In this document: positions 43,395 to 51,152 of the stretch, in pieces | How positions within the stretch are numbered: the first letter of the stretch is position 1 | Layout: each line of letters starts with the position of its first letter | Source of the DNA: an uncultured Flavobacteriales bacterium | GTDB taxonomy: Bacteria; Bacteroidota; Bacteroidia; Palsa-965 | Length of the DNA: 62,284 nucleotides | Direction of reading: 5' to 3' | Assembly (NCBI GenBank): GCA_903873905.1 | Contig: CAIQQJ010000171.1 | Coordinates: forward strand, 1 to 62,284 | Notes under the pieces: model-generated | Seen by the model: the letters and a program-made list of their open reading frames with translations, nothing else | Database searches by the model: none | What the model was told of the DNA's origin: nothing | Translations under genes and position numbers: made by a program

Positions 43395-44571
43395 ACCCCA
43401 GCAGTTCAAATATACCTGCCGCACCCTGACCAGTCCCTACGCACATAGACACTAGTCCGTATTTCTTTTTCCTTGCGCGTAATTCATGGAATAACTGTAC
43501 AGATAGTTTAGCTCCTGAACAACCGAGTGGATGTCCCAATGCAATCGCTCCACCATTTACATTCAGAATATCCGTATTCAATTTTAATTCACGTGTAACA
43601 GCAATGGATTGTGATGCGAATGCTTCATTCAATTCAATCAAATCAATTTGATCCATTTTTAATCCTGCTTTTTCCAATGCTTTTGGAATTGCATAAACTG
43701 GACCCATTCCCATAATGCGTGGAGGAAGACCAGCAGTTGCATAACTCACTAAGCGAGCAATTGGTTGAACATTCAATTCTTTCAACATACGTTCACTCAC
43801 TACAATTACAAATGCAGCTCCATCGGAAGTTTGGGAAGAATTTCCAGCAGTTACACTTCCATCAGCAGCGAAAACAGGTTTTAACTTTGCAAGCGCTTCG
43901 ATGGATGTATCAGCACGTGGACCTTCATCGGTATCACAAATTGTTTCGCGAGTTTGACGTTTGTTGTTTGCATCCAGAAAAATCTCATTCACTTTAATTG
44001 GTGCAATTCCACTTTTGAATTTTCCTTCCTTTATTGCTGCAATTGCTTTTTGATGTGATGCAAATCCGAAAGCATCCTGATCTTCTCTGGAAATATTGAA
44101 TTCATTTGCAACCGCTTCAGCTGTCAATCCCATTCCCCAATACCAATCTGGATTTTTATCTGCAATTTCAAAATTTGGAATCACGCGCCATCCTCCATTC
44201 GGAATCAAACTCATCGATTCAACGCCACCTGCAATAATGCAATCCGCAAGTCCAGCATGAATTTTTGCTGATGCCATCGCAATTGTTTCCAATCCCGATG
44301 CGCAAAAACGATTGATGGTCATGCCAGAAACTTTGTCTGTATCGAGTGACATCAAAGAAATGAATCTTCCAATGTTCAAACCTTGTTCAGCTTCTGGCAT
44401 TGCATTACCGACCATTACATCGTCGATTCTGTTTTTATCCAAATTCGGAATTTGTGCAACGACTTGACGAATCACTTGCGCCGCAAGATCATCGGGACGA
44501 AGAAAGCGAAACATTCCTCGGGATGATTTCCCAACTGCTGAGCGAAGACCTGCTATGATGTATGCGTTCAT
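43393..44571 (-). CDS. fadA: Acetyl-CoA C-acyltransferase (3-ketoacyl-CoA thiolase)
   Basis: This 392-residue thiolase performs the last step of beta-oxidation. The acyl-accepting Cys90 is in NRFCASGLE, the His of the [19 protein letters not shown] block is in place, and the second catalytic Cys is in [12 protein letters not shown] near the end. Length and motifs agree with the degradative FadA type rather than a biosynthetic acetoacetyl-CoA thiolase, as does the linkage to a multifunctional 3-hydroxyacyl-CoA dehydrogenase and acyl-CoA dehydrogenase. Its stop codon is shared with heptamer locus D and its ATG is three bases from locus E. Confidence 0.95.
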   Translation of the reverse strand: MNAYIIAGLRSAVGKSSRGMFRFLRPDDLAAQVIRQVVAQIPNLDKNRIDDVMVGNAMPEAEQGLNIGRFISLMSLDTDKVSGMTINRFCASGLETIAMASAKIHAGLADCIIAGGVESMSLIPNGGWRVIPNFEIADKNPDWYWGMGLTAEAVANEFNISREDQDAFGFASHQKAIAAIKEGKFKSGIAPIKVNEIFLDANNKRQTRETICDTDEGPRADTSIEALAKLKPVFAADGSVTAGNSSQTSDGAAFVIVVSERMLKELNVQPIARLVSYATAGLPPRIMGMGPVYAIPKALEKAGLKMDQIDLIELNEAFASQSIAVTRELKLNTDILNVNGGAIALGHPLGCSGAKLSVQLFHELRARKKKYGLVSMCVGTGQGAAGIFELLG

Positions 44572-44574
44572 TTT

Positions 44575-44611
44575 AGTATTGAGTATTTAGTATTGAGTAT
44601 TGGGTGTTGAG
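44575..44611 (+). repeat. Heptamer array, locus E left arm (37 bp)
   Basis: Units in order: AGTATTG, AGTATTT, AGTATTG, AGTATTG, GGTGTTG, then AG. Faces the 37-base array at 45004-45040. The two arms match at 34 of 37 positions when one is reverse-complemented, and the unusual second unit AGTATTT is present in both. It lies between the thiolase start and the S23 gene stop (four bases away). Confidence 0.9.
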
Positions 44612-44615
44612 ATAA

Positions 44616-44966
44616 TTATTTTAATGTGGATTGTAATTTGTATGTCATCTTTTGGAGTGCTTCCAACTCTTTCAGAATTGGTTCGCAAGCTTCTTCTGAT
44701 AATAATTTCAATTTTGATGCAACTACCAACTGTGTTGTTAATTCATAAGAAGATCCATTCGAAATACCAAGAAATTGGTTGAATTCTCCTTTCGTGTTTC
44801 TTCCAGCCCCTTCAGCAATATTCGATGGAATAGAAACAGCACATTTTCTCATTTGAGAAGTAAGCCCATAAACTTCTTCTTTTGGAAGTTTAGAAGTTAT
44901 TTTATAAACGTCAACTGTCAAATCAATTGCCCTCTGCCAGATTTTTAATTCCTTAAATTGATGCAT
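44616..44966 (-). CDS. Four-helix-bundle protein (S23 / Avd-like family) between inverted heptamer arms
   Basis: This 116-residue helical protein carries the family words HQFKELKIWQRAIDLTVDVY (2-21), LPKEEVYGLTSQMRKCAVSI (27-46), PSNIAEGAGR (47-56) and SNGSSYELTTQL (69-80). The family includes proteins encoded in intervening sequences of 23S rRNA genes and the Avd accessory protein of diversity-generating retroelements. No reverse transcriptase or rRNA is nearby. Family members are thought to bind nucleic acids. The gene is co-directional with the beta-oxidation operon, lying between the FadN-like gene and thiolase, and is bracketed by 37-base inverted heptamer arms, so it looks like a mobile or formerly mobile unit. 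Confidence 0.88.
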   Translation of the reverse strand: MHQFKELKIWQRAIDLTVDVYKITSKLPKEEVYGLTSQMRKCAVSIPSNIAEGAGRNTKGEFNQFLGISNGSSYELTTQLVVASKLKLLSEEACEPILKELEALQKMTYKLQSTLK

Positions 44967-45003
44967 AGTATTATTTATATTCCATTAACTTTTCATAGTC
45001 TGT

Positions 45004-45040
45004 CTCAATACTCAATACTCAATACTAAATACTCAATACC
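45004..45040 (-). repeat. Heptamer array, locus E right arm (37 bp)
   Basis: On the minus strand: GGTATTG, AGTATTT, AGTATTG, AGTATTG, AGTATTG, AG. It ends three bases from the stop of the FadN-like gene (45044) and lies 37 bases upstream of the S23 start codon. Confidence 0.9.
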
Positions 45041-45043
45041 CCC

Positions 45044-47449
45044 TTAATTCCGTAATACTTTTCCCCCTGTTAATATGGATTGCATTCTTTCCAATGTTTT
45101 CCTTTCCGAACAAAGTGATAAGAATGCTTCTCTTTCCAAATCCAATAAATATTGTTCACTGACCAATGTAGGTTGTGATAAATCACCACCGCACAATACC
45201 CACGCCAATTTCTGTGAAATCAGTAGATCGTGTTTGGACATGTATTTTCCAGCATAGAAACTGTCAGCACCCAAGTAAGCCAGTCCGAGCGCGTTTCGTC
45301 CAAGCACACGAATGTCAGTGCGAGGAACTGGTTTAGTATAGCCTTCATCCGCCAAGCGAATTGCTTCTGCTTTTGCTTCTGCCAATAAACGGTTGCGTGA
45401 TAGTACAACTCTGTCTTTTCCTTCACGCAAATAACCCAAATCAAAAGCTTCGTAAGCTGAAGTGGAAACTTTCGCTTGTCCAATCGTCAAAAAACGATCA
45501 CGGAAAGCATTCAATTCCACATCACCTTCATGCAATTGATCGGAAAGTCGCTCTGCGAATTCTTTTGTTCCACCACCGCCGGGAATTACACCAACACCAA
45601 ATTCAACCAATCCCATATACGTTTCTGCGTGTGCAACAACTGCATCGGCATGTAAACAAATTTCTGTTCCACCACCTAAACACATGTTGTGAGGAGCAGC
45701 AACAACTGGAATGGAAGAATATCTCACACGAGAAGTGGTCGATTGAAATGCTCTAACAGCAAAATCCAATTCATCCCATTCTTGTTCAACGGCAAACATG
45801 AATACCATTCCGAGATTTGCTCCTGCAGAAAAATTTCCACCTTCATTTGAAATCACCAATCCACGATAATCTTTTTCTGCAATGTCAATCGCAGTATTTA
45901 TTCCCTGCAAAACTTCTCCACCAAGTGTATTCATCTTTGTGTGAAACTCCAAATTGAGAATTCCATCACCGATATCGGTAAGAGTTGTTCCAGAGTTTTT
46001 CCAAACCACTTTTGATTCTGGAATGGAATCAAGCATGATGAAGGCTTCCGTTCCCGGAATTATTTTGTACGATTTTGTAGGAACGTCATAAAATAATTTC
46101 TTGCCATTCTCACTTTTGTAAAATGATTTTGCGCCTGAAGCAAGCATGTCATAAATCCATTGAGCTGGTTTTATCGCAGCGGCCTCCATTGCTTTCACTG
46201 CATCTGCAACTCCTATTGCGTCCCACACTTCAAATGGTCCAAGTTCCCAGCCAAAACCTGCAGACATTCCTTGGTCAATTTTATAAAGTTCATCAGCAAT
46301 TTCAGGAATGCGATTGGAAACATAAACGAATAATCCGAAGAATGATGTACGGTAAAATTCACCTGCCTTATCTTTTCCAGCAACAAGAACTTTCATTCGT
46401 TCGCGCAAATTCTCAATTGGTTTTGTCGCTTCAAGTGTTGCAAATTTCACTTTCACTTGTGGACGATACTCCAATGTTTTCAAATCGAGAGCAAGAATTT
46501 CACTTTTGCCATTTGCTCCTTTTACCTTTTTGTAAAAACCTTGTCCAGTTTTATCACCCAACCATTTGTTCTCTCCGAGTTTTGCTACATATCCAGGAAG
46601 AACAAATAAATTTCTTGCTTCATCATTTGGACAATTCTCATAAACACCATTCGCTACATGAATGAGCGTATCCAATCCAACAACATCTGTAGTTCTAAAC
46701 GTTGCCGATTTTGGACGACCAAGAACTGGTCCAGTTAATTTATCCACTTCTTCAACAGTTAATCCCATTTTTTCAACTAAATGAAAAAGAGCCATGATGG
46801 AATAAACTCCAACACGATTGGCAATGAAAGCAGGAGTATCCTTGCACAACACAGTTGTTTTTCCTAGGTACAATTCTCCGTAATGCAAAAAGAAATCGAT
46901 GATGTCCTGTTTTGTTTCTGGTCCTGGAATTATTTCGAGTAATTTTAAATAACGAGGAGGATTGAAAAAGTGTGTTCCGCAAAAATGTTTTCTGAAATCT
47001 TCAGAACGTCCTTGTGTCAGTAGGTGAACTGGAATTCCAGAAGTGTTGGTTGTAATTAGTGTTCCTGTCTTTCTGAATTTCTCAACTTTTTCAAAAACCT
47101 GTTGTTTGATATCCAGTCGTTCAACGACGGCTTCAATTATCCAGTCGCAATTTGAAATGTCTTTTAAATTATCATCGAAATTCCCTGTGGTAATTCGATT
47201 GACGAATGATTTCCTGTAAATAGGTGAGGGGTTAATTTTCAGAACAGCTTGTAAAGAATCATTCACAATTCTATTTCTGACAACCGCGTCATTGAGTGTT
47301 TTTCCTTTTTGCTGTTCTACAGGAGTCAAATCTTTCGGAACAATATCGAGTAACAAAACTTCCAGACCGATATTCGCGAAATGACAAGCGATGCGGGAAC
47401 CCATTACTCCGGATCCGAGGACTGCGACTTTTCTAATGTTTCTATTCAT
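45044..47449 (-). CDS. fadN-like: Bifunctional 3-hydroxyacyl-CoA dehydrogenase / enoyl-CoA hydratase (FadN type)
   Basis: This 801-residue protein has the dehydrogenase first: NAD-binding VAVLGSGVMGSRIACHFANI (8-27), catalytic-region words GTHFFNPPRYLKLLEI and KDTPAFIANRVG, and a duplicated C-terminal dehydrogenase domain. The crotonase domain is second (about 480-690): NEGGNFSAGANLG and MCLGGGTEICLHADAVVAHA, with GVIPGGGGTKEF. This order is that of FadN of Bacillus rather than FadB/FadJ of E. coli, in which the hydratase comes first. It hydrates enoyl-CoA and oxidises 3-hydroxyacyl-CoA. The start is 11 bases after the MarR gene stop. Confidence 0.93.
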   Translation of the reverse strand: MNRNIRKVAVLGSGVMGSRIACHFANIGLEVLLLDIVPKDLTPVEQQKGKTLNDAVVRNRIVNDSLQAVLKINPSPIYRKSFVNRITTGNFDDNLKDISNCDWIIEAVVERLDIKQQVFEKVEKFRKTGTLITTNTSGIPVHLLTQGRSEDFRKHFCGTHFFNPPRYLKLLEIIPGPETKQDIIDFFLHYGELYLGKTTVLCKDTPAFIANRVGVYSIMALFHLVEKMGLTVEEVDKLTGPVLGRPKSATFRTTDVVGLDTLIHVANGVYENCPNDEARNLFVLPGYVAKLGENKWLGDKTGQGFYKKVKGANGKSEILALDLKTLEYRPQVKVKFATLEATKPIENLRERMKVLVAGKDKAGEFYRTSFFGLFVYVSNRIPEIADELYKIDQGMSAGFGWELGPFEVWDAIGVADAVKAMEAAAIKPAQWIYDMLASGAKSFYKSENGKKLFYDVPTKSYKIIPGTEAFIMLDSIPESKVVWKNSGTTLTDIGDGILNLEFHTKMNTLGGEVLQGINTAIDIAEKDYRGLVISNEGGNFSAGANLGMVFMFAVEQEWDELDFAVRAFQSTTSRVRYSSIPVVAAPHNMCLGGGTEICLHADAVVAHAETYMGLVEFGVGVIPGGGGTKEFAERLSDQLHEGDVELNAFRDRFLTIGQAKVSTSAYEAFDLGYLREGKDRVVLSRNRLLAEAKAEAIRLADEGYTKPVPRTDIRVLGRNALGLAYLGADSFYAGKYMSKHDLLISQKLAWVLCGGDLSQPTLVSEQYLLDLEREAFLSLCSERKTLERMQSILTGGKVLRN

Positions 47450-47460
47450 AAATATTTACA

Positions 47461-47904
47461 TTATTTCACTAAAGATTTTCTAGTATCAGCGATTGAATTT
47501 ATTTCATTGATAACATCACAAAAGATTTTCAATTTAGCAGTTCCGATTTTCTTTTCAATTTGCTCATTGAAAGTTTTTACCGCTTTTTTTGAAATCTCAC
47601 GTTTTGCTTTTCCTTTTTCAGTAAGTACAATCATCACTCTACGTGCGTCTTTTTTGTCGCGTTTGCGAACGATAAGACCTTTCTCTTCCATTTGATTGAT
47701 GGTTCGTGTTAGACTTGTTGGCTCCATTCCTATTGAGGGACCAATGCTAGTAGAAGCAACGCCATCTTTATGATCGATCTGTAAAAGCACGAAGCCTATT
47801 GTTGTGGTAAGATTGTGTTTGATGGCTTCATTGTTGTACATCCTAGCAATTGCGTGCCATGATTGCTTAATACGGGAACAATTGGTTTCTTTCTTAGATG
47901 TCAT
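47461..47904 (-). CDS. MarR-family transcriptional regulator of the beta-oxidation operon
   Basis: This 147-residue winged-helix protein has a recognition helix in GPSIGMEPTSLTRTINQMEEKG (split across about 66-87) and a wing in KRDKKDARRVMIVLTEKGK (about 91-109). It is first in the operon and 11 bases upstream of the FadN-like gene, so it most likely represses the operon and is released by fatty acid or acyl-CoA, as with other operon-linked MarR proteins (inference). A palindrome lies in its upstream region. Confidence 0.9.
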   Translation of the reverse strand: MTSKKETNCSRIKQSWHAIARMYNNEAIKHNLTTTIGFVLLQIDHKDGVASTSIGPSIGMEPTSLTRTINQMEEKGLIVRKRDKKDARRVMIVLTEKGKAKREISKKAVKTFNEQIEKKIGTAKLKIFCDVINEINSIADTRKSLVK

Positions 47905-47940
47905 AAAACTGAATTGAAGATTAAAATTAGCAATTTATGC

Positions 47941-47952
47941 TATGCATGCATA
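47941..47952. promoter_or_regulatory. Candidate MarR operator, perfect 12-bp palindrome
   Basis: TATGCATGCATA is a perfect inverted repeat 36 bases upstream of the marR ATG. On the minus strand it lies between a TTG (-33-like) and TAAATTG (-7-like) separated by 23 bases. A repressor bound here would block the promoter. MarR sites are typically short A/T-rich palindromes. Assignment rests on position only. Confidence 0.4.
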
Positions 47953-48227
47953 TATTATTACAACAATTATTAAAAAAAATAATATTGTATTTTAAATTAA
48001 TGGCAAATTGACAATTCATTACCTGATATTTATCAGTTTGACTTGAATTACACTAATTGCTATGTTTCGAATTTGAGCATTTCAATTGAAATGGAGGAAT
48101 TGATTTTAATGTTTGGGCAGGTGTGAAAGTTTAACTTTTCCCAATTGAAAATCTCAAGTATCAAGAATTTGGGTGTTTAACATCGGGGTTGATATTGAAG
48201 TTATTCAATGATTCAAATTATTTTCGC

Positions 48228-48235
48228 TACTTTTG
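48228..48235 (+). promoter_or_regulatory. -7 box directly in front of the CCxxC protein gene
   Basis: TACTTTTG is a perfect TAnnTTTG and ends three bases before the ATG at 48239. If used, the transcript would be leaderless or nearly so. A matching -33 TTTG at 17-23 bases is not evident. Confidence 0.4.
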
Positions 48236-48238
48236 TCT

Positions 48239-48610
48239 ATGCGAGGGTATATTTCTACGCTTCTTGTTTTTGTGATGCTGATTCAAACCTTCAGCACTAC
48301 AATTATTTTTATTTCGTTTAAAGCGAACCAAGATTTCATCGCAAAGAATTTATGTGAAAATCGGGGCAAACCAGAAAAACATTGTTGTGGAAAATGCCAA
48401 TTGAAAAAACGATTGAAAGAAGAGCAACAAAGTCAGAATTCGGGTTTGCCGAGTTCACTAAAGATTATCAATGAAGTTGTTTTGATGTGTAATGAATTAG
48501 GAAATCAAAACCTTAATTGTTTTTACAATAATAAACTTGTTTACCCTGATTTATCAGAATCATTTTCCTCCCCAACACTCAGCGAAATCTTTCGTCCGCC
48601 ATTGAGTTAA
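48239..48610 (+). CDS. Small membrane-anchored/secreted Cys-rich protein (CENR-CCGKC type)
   Basis: Starting at ATG 48239 gives 123 residues (a TTG two codons earlier is inside the -7 box and is rejected). A hydrophobic N-terminal segment (STLLVFVMLIQTFSTTIIFI) is followed by NQDFIAKNLCENRGKPEKHC and CGKCQLKKRLKEEQ (Cys39, Cys49, Cys50, Cys53). I recognise this as a common small Bacteroidota protein, with a C-N-(K/R)-KP-x-C-x-G-K-C-x-L-K-K pattern, that heads envelope metal-related operons. Function unproven. The end is Ser/Pro-rich (SSPTLSEIFRPP). It leads a run of plus-strand genes for a Met-rich barrel and an MbnP-like protein. Confidence 0.7.
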   Translation: MRGYISTLLVFVMLIQTFSTTIIFISFKANQDFIAKNLCENRGKPEKHCCGKCQLKKRLKEEQQSQNSGLPSSLKIINEVVLMCNELGNQNLNCFYNNKLVYPDLSESFSSPTLSEIFRPPLS

Positions 48611-48710
48611 GTTTTTGAATTTTCACAAAATATTTGTGCCGGTGAGATTGAAAACATTCTTTCTTATCTGACAATTGCATTTGTGCGTTAATAATTCTAA
48701 AACTTTATCA

Positions 48711-49829
48711 ATGAAAAAAAACAAGATATTTTCTATATCTGTTTTGATTGTTGTCGTTTGTTGTTGTGCAACTTCAAATGCATTCAGTCAAGACACAACA
48801 AATTCCAAAACGATTAAGGAACCCGTAATTTTTTCCTGCTGTCGTCCTGATGGGCACAGTCCAATTGGTGTGATGACGGATCATATTCATGCAAAAGGCG
48901 AATGGTCGCTTGCGTATTGTTATATGGATATGTTTATGAAGGGTAATCTTATTGGTGATAACAAAGTCAGTACCGATCAAGTTTATCTGAATTATATGAT
49001 GGCTCCAAATAAAATGAAGATGCACAATTACATGCTTATGGGAATGTATGGAGTTACAAATCGACTCACACTGATAAGCGTTGTCAATTATCTTTCGAAT
49101 ACGATGACCATGAATATGATGTCGGGTAGTGCAATGATGAGCATGCCGGGAATGAGCATGGTGATGGACACAACAAATAATTCTGGCTTCTGCCAATCAT
49201 CTGGTTTTGGCGATACAAAACTTTTTGCTTTGTATAATGCTTCCAAGCGATGCAATCGCCATATTACTTTTGGAATGGGAATTAATATTCCAACAGGAAG
49301 TGTTTCTGTAAAAGGCACAACGGTACTGGGCACTGGCAATATTTTGGATTACCCAATGCAACTTGGTTCTGGCACTTGGGATTTGTTGCCAAGTATTGCT
49401 TTTTCAGGTATAAGCAAATCATTTTCTTGGGGAATTTCAGCAAGTGGTGATGTAAAACCATCCACCAATAAGGAATATTATGCCTTGGGAAATTCTGCTT
49501 GCCTTACAAGTTGGCTTGCTTATAAATTTTCTAAGTATGCAAGTTGTTCCGCTCGAATGGAAGGGAATTATTCCTCTAAAATCACAGGTTACGATCCGCG
49601 TATTGCGATTTTGATGTATAATGATCCTGCTGCAAATGCTGCAAATTTCGGAGGGTCACATGCAAGCATTTTATTCGGATTTAATCTCTTTCAACCGACA
49701 GGTGATTTTAAGGGAACACGATTTCAATTTGAATTCGGAATTCCAGTTTATCAAAATCTGAATGGTCCACAAATGTCAACAAGTGGATTATTCATGATTG
49801 AAGTGCAAAAAACATTTAACATGAAATAA
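48711..49829 (+). CDS. Met-rich outer-membrane barrel protein 1 (transporter-like)
   Basis: The start at ATG 48711 (MKKNKIFSISVLIVVVCCC) gives 372 residues with a signal peptide ending SNAFSQ. Downstream are SCCRPDGHSPIGVMTDHIHA and a Met/His-rich stretch, MNMMSGSAMMSMPGMSMVMD. The barrel strands end in GIPVYQNLNGPQMSTSGLFM and IEVQKTF. Met and His clusters suggest Cu contact. It is a paralogue of the minus-strand gene at 51636-52724: shared GFGDTKL-LFYNA-K-CN, GGGINIPTGS, MQLGSGT-DL-P and GMPLYQNLNG blocks. Confidence 0.78.
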   Translation: MKKNKIFSISVLIVVVCCCATSNAFSQDTTNSKTIKEPVIFSCCRPDGHSPIGVMTDHIHAKGEWSLAYCYMDMFMKGNLIGDNKVSTDQVYLNYMMAPNKMKMHNYMLMGMYGVTNRLTLISVVNYLSNTMTMNMMSGSAMMSMPGMSMVMDTTNNSGFCQSSGFGDTKLFALYNASKRCNRHITFGMGINIPTGSVSVKGTTVLGTGNILDYPMQLGSGTWDLLPSIAFSGISKSFSWGISASGDVKPSTNKEYYALGNSACLTSWLAYKFSKYASCSARMEGNYSSKITGYDPRIAILMYNDPAANAANFGGSHASILFGFNLFQPTGDFKGTRFQFEFGIPVYQNLNGPQMSTSGLFMIEVQKTFNMK

Positions 49830-49849
49830 TCAAATTTTAAAAAAAAAAT

Positions 49850-50608
49850 ATGAAAAATTCGATAAAAATAATTTCTTCTGTTTTCATTTTTGTAGCCGTT
49901 TTATTCTCTTTGAATTCTTGTAAAAAAGATAAAACTCCGCCACCCGTTGAAACGACAGCAATGTTTTACCTACATATTCATACAGCCATCGATACAACGG
50001 AAGCTGATACTGGAATGGTTTGTGCAGATGCAACTGGTCGTCATTTTGAAATGAATCTTGCACAGCTTTATATTTCAAATGTGGTCTTACATAAACCAGA
50101 TGGATCTACCTATGCAATTGCTGGTTCATATATTCTGAAAACAATTGCCATTGAGCCCTATGCATTGGGTCAAGTTCCTGCTGGTAATTATTCTTATGTT
50201 TCGTTTGATGTAGGAATTGATGCAGCAAAAAATGCTAGTGATCCTTCAACAAACACAGGTTGCTTAGCAATACAAAATCCAAGCATGTGGTTTGGTTCAA
50301 CTGCACAAGGATTTATGTTTGCAAATGTTCAAGGAAAAGCAGACACAACAATTGCACAATTGGGACCTGTTGATAGCCCCTTTAGTTATCAGTTGGGAAC
50401 AAATTCCATGTTGCGATCTGTGACGCTTCCATTGAATCCATTCACTGTTGTTGGTGGTCAGGATCAAGTTGTTCATGTCATTGCAGATTATGGCGTTTTA
50501 TTACAGGGTATAAATTTCAAAACACAGAGCAATGCTACGCCATTTGTAAATGCAACGGTTGCAACACAAATTGCAAATAACATTCCCTTAATGTTCCATT
50601 TCGAATAA
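49850..50608 (+). CDS. MbnP-like lipoprotein (copper-associated)
   Basis: This 252-residue protein has lipobox LFSLNSC (Cys24). The mature part has the MbnP-family layout: FYLHIHTAIDTTEADTG, then HFEMNLAQLYISNVVLHKPDG (about 64-84), GNYSYVSFDVGIDAAKN and a C-terminal PLMFHFE. MbnP proteins accompany MbnH di-haem enzymes and copper uptake in methanotrophs, and relatives occur in Bacteroidota metal loci. Here the neighbour is a CX4CH haem-motif lipoprotein rather than a full MbnH. Its stop shares a base with the next start (TAATG). Confidence 0.78.
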   Translation: MKNSIKIISSVFIFVAVLFSLNSCKKDKTPPPVETTAMFYLHIHTAIDTTEADTGMVCADATGRHFEMNLAQLYISNVVLHKPDGSTYAIAGSYILKTIAIEPYALGQVPAGNYSYVSFDVGIDAAKNASDPSTNTGCLAIQNPSMWFGSTAQGFMFANVQGKADTTIAQLGPVDSPFSYQLGTNSMLRSVTLPLNPFTVVGGQDQVVHVIADYGVLLQGINFKTQSNATPFVNATVATQIANNIPLMFHFE

Positions 50609-51018
50609 TGAATAGATTCAAAAAATATTTTTCAAATAAGTTTTTGACAATGGCGATTGTCTTTCTGAGCATCGCCATTGTTTTTTTTCAATGCAAGAAT
50701 GATAAAGCGGAATTAATGAAACCACTTCCAGATGTGGTTTCATTCAGCCAACACGTTATTCCTATTTTTAATTCTTATTGTAACAATACTGGATGTCATA
50801 CCGGTACGACCCCAACAGGTCAACTCGATTTGGATGATTCAGTCGCGTATGCAAGGTTGTTTGCGCGACATGAAATCGATACGCTTAATCCAAGTGGGAG
50901 CTGGCTTTATATTCAAGTTAACAAGACAAGTGGCGGAATGCCAAGGTCAGGTAGAATGAACGATTACAACGTAAAATTGATTTTGAAATGGATTCAGCAA
51001 AAAGCAAAGAACAATTAA
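50608..51018 (+). CDS. Lipoprotein with a CX4CH haem-c-like motif
   Basis: This 136-residue protein has a hydrophobic N-terminus with a probable lipobox (IVFFQCK, Cys29). The motif SYCNNTGCHTG places Cys58, Cys63 and His64, i.e. CX4CH, as in the cytochrome-like domains of planctomycete and Bacteroidota proteins, instead of CX2CH. TGQLDLDDSVAYARLF and GGMPRSGRMNDYNVKLI (Met as possible distal haem ligand) follow, matching a class I cytochrome-like fold. Possibly the electron partner of the MbnP-like protein. Its start overlaps the MbnP stop by one base. Confidence 0.78.
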   Translation: MNRFKKYFSNKFLTMAIVFLSIAIVFFQCKNDKAELMKPLPDVVSFSQHVIPIFNSYCNNTGCHTGTTPTGQLDLDDSVAYARLFARHEIDTLNPSGSWLYIQVNKTSGGMPRSGRMNDYNVKLILKWIQQKAKNN

Positions 51019-51152
51019 GTGTTTTATGTGATTTCGCTTATACATATTTTTGAAAACATACAGAACAGCAGAATTGAAAACAACTCTTGGAATTCAAAAA
51101 GCCGAATAATCCATTGGAAAAAACAGTAACTTTATTCATCAAAAATATTTTC

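Larger units (their letters stand above)
47905..48238. other. Divergent regulatory region between the beta-oxidation operon and the second metal cluster
   Basis: These 334 very A/T-rich bases contain no gene. For the minus-strand operon the stretch 47935-48000 carries a palindrome and further AT-rich dyads (AATAATAT and its partners around 47954-47985). For the plus strand, TACTTTTG ends just before the next ATG. The middle (48000-48180) shows no repeat or RNA gene. Confidence 0.5.

Noticed and set aside
44616-44966. A diversity-generating retroelement around the Avd-like gene
   Set aside because: No reverse transcriptase, template repeat or variable repeat with A-specific changes is visible in the window.
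7834-45040. The heptamer arrays as CRISPR or as ordinary slippage microsatellites
   Set aside because: There are no spacers and the unit is only 7 bp, so not CRISPR. Pure slippage does not explain inverted pairing, shared variant units in both arms and constant outer boundaries.
46123-46665. 180-codon frame opposite the FadN-like gene
   Set aside because: It is antisense to a well-supported enzyme and has His/Gln/Leu-rich shadow composition.
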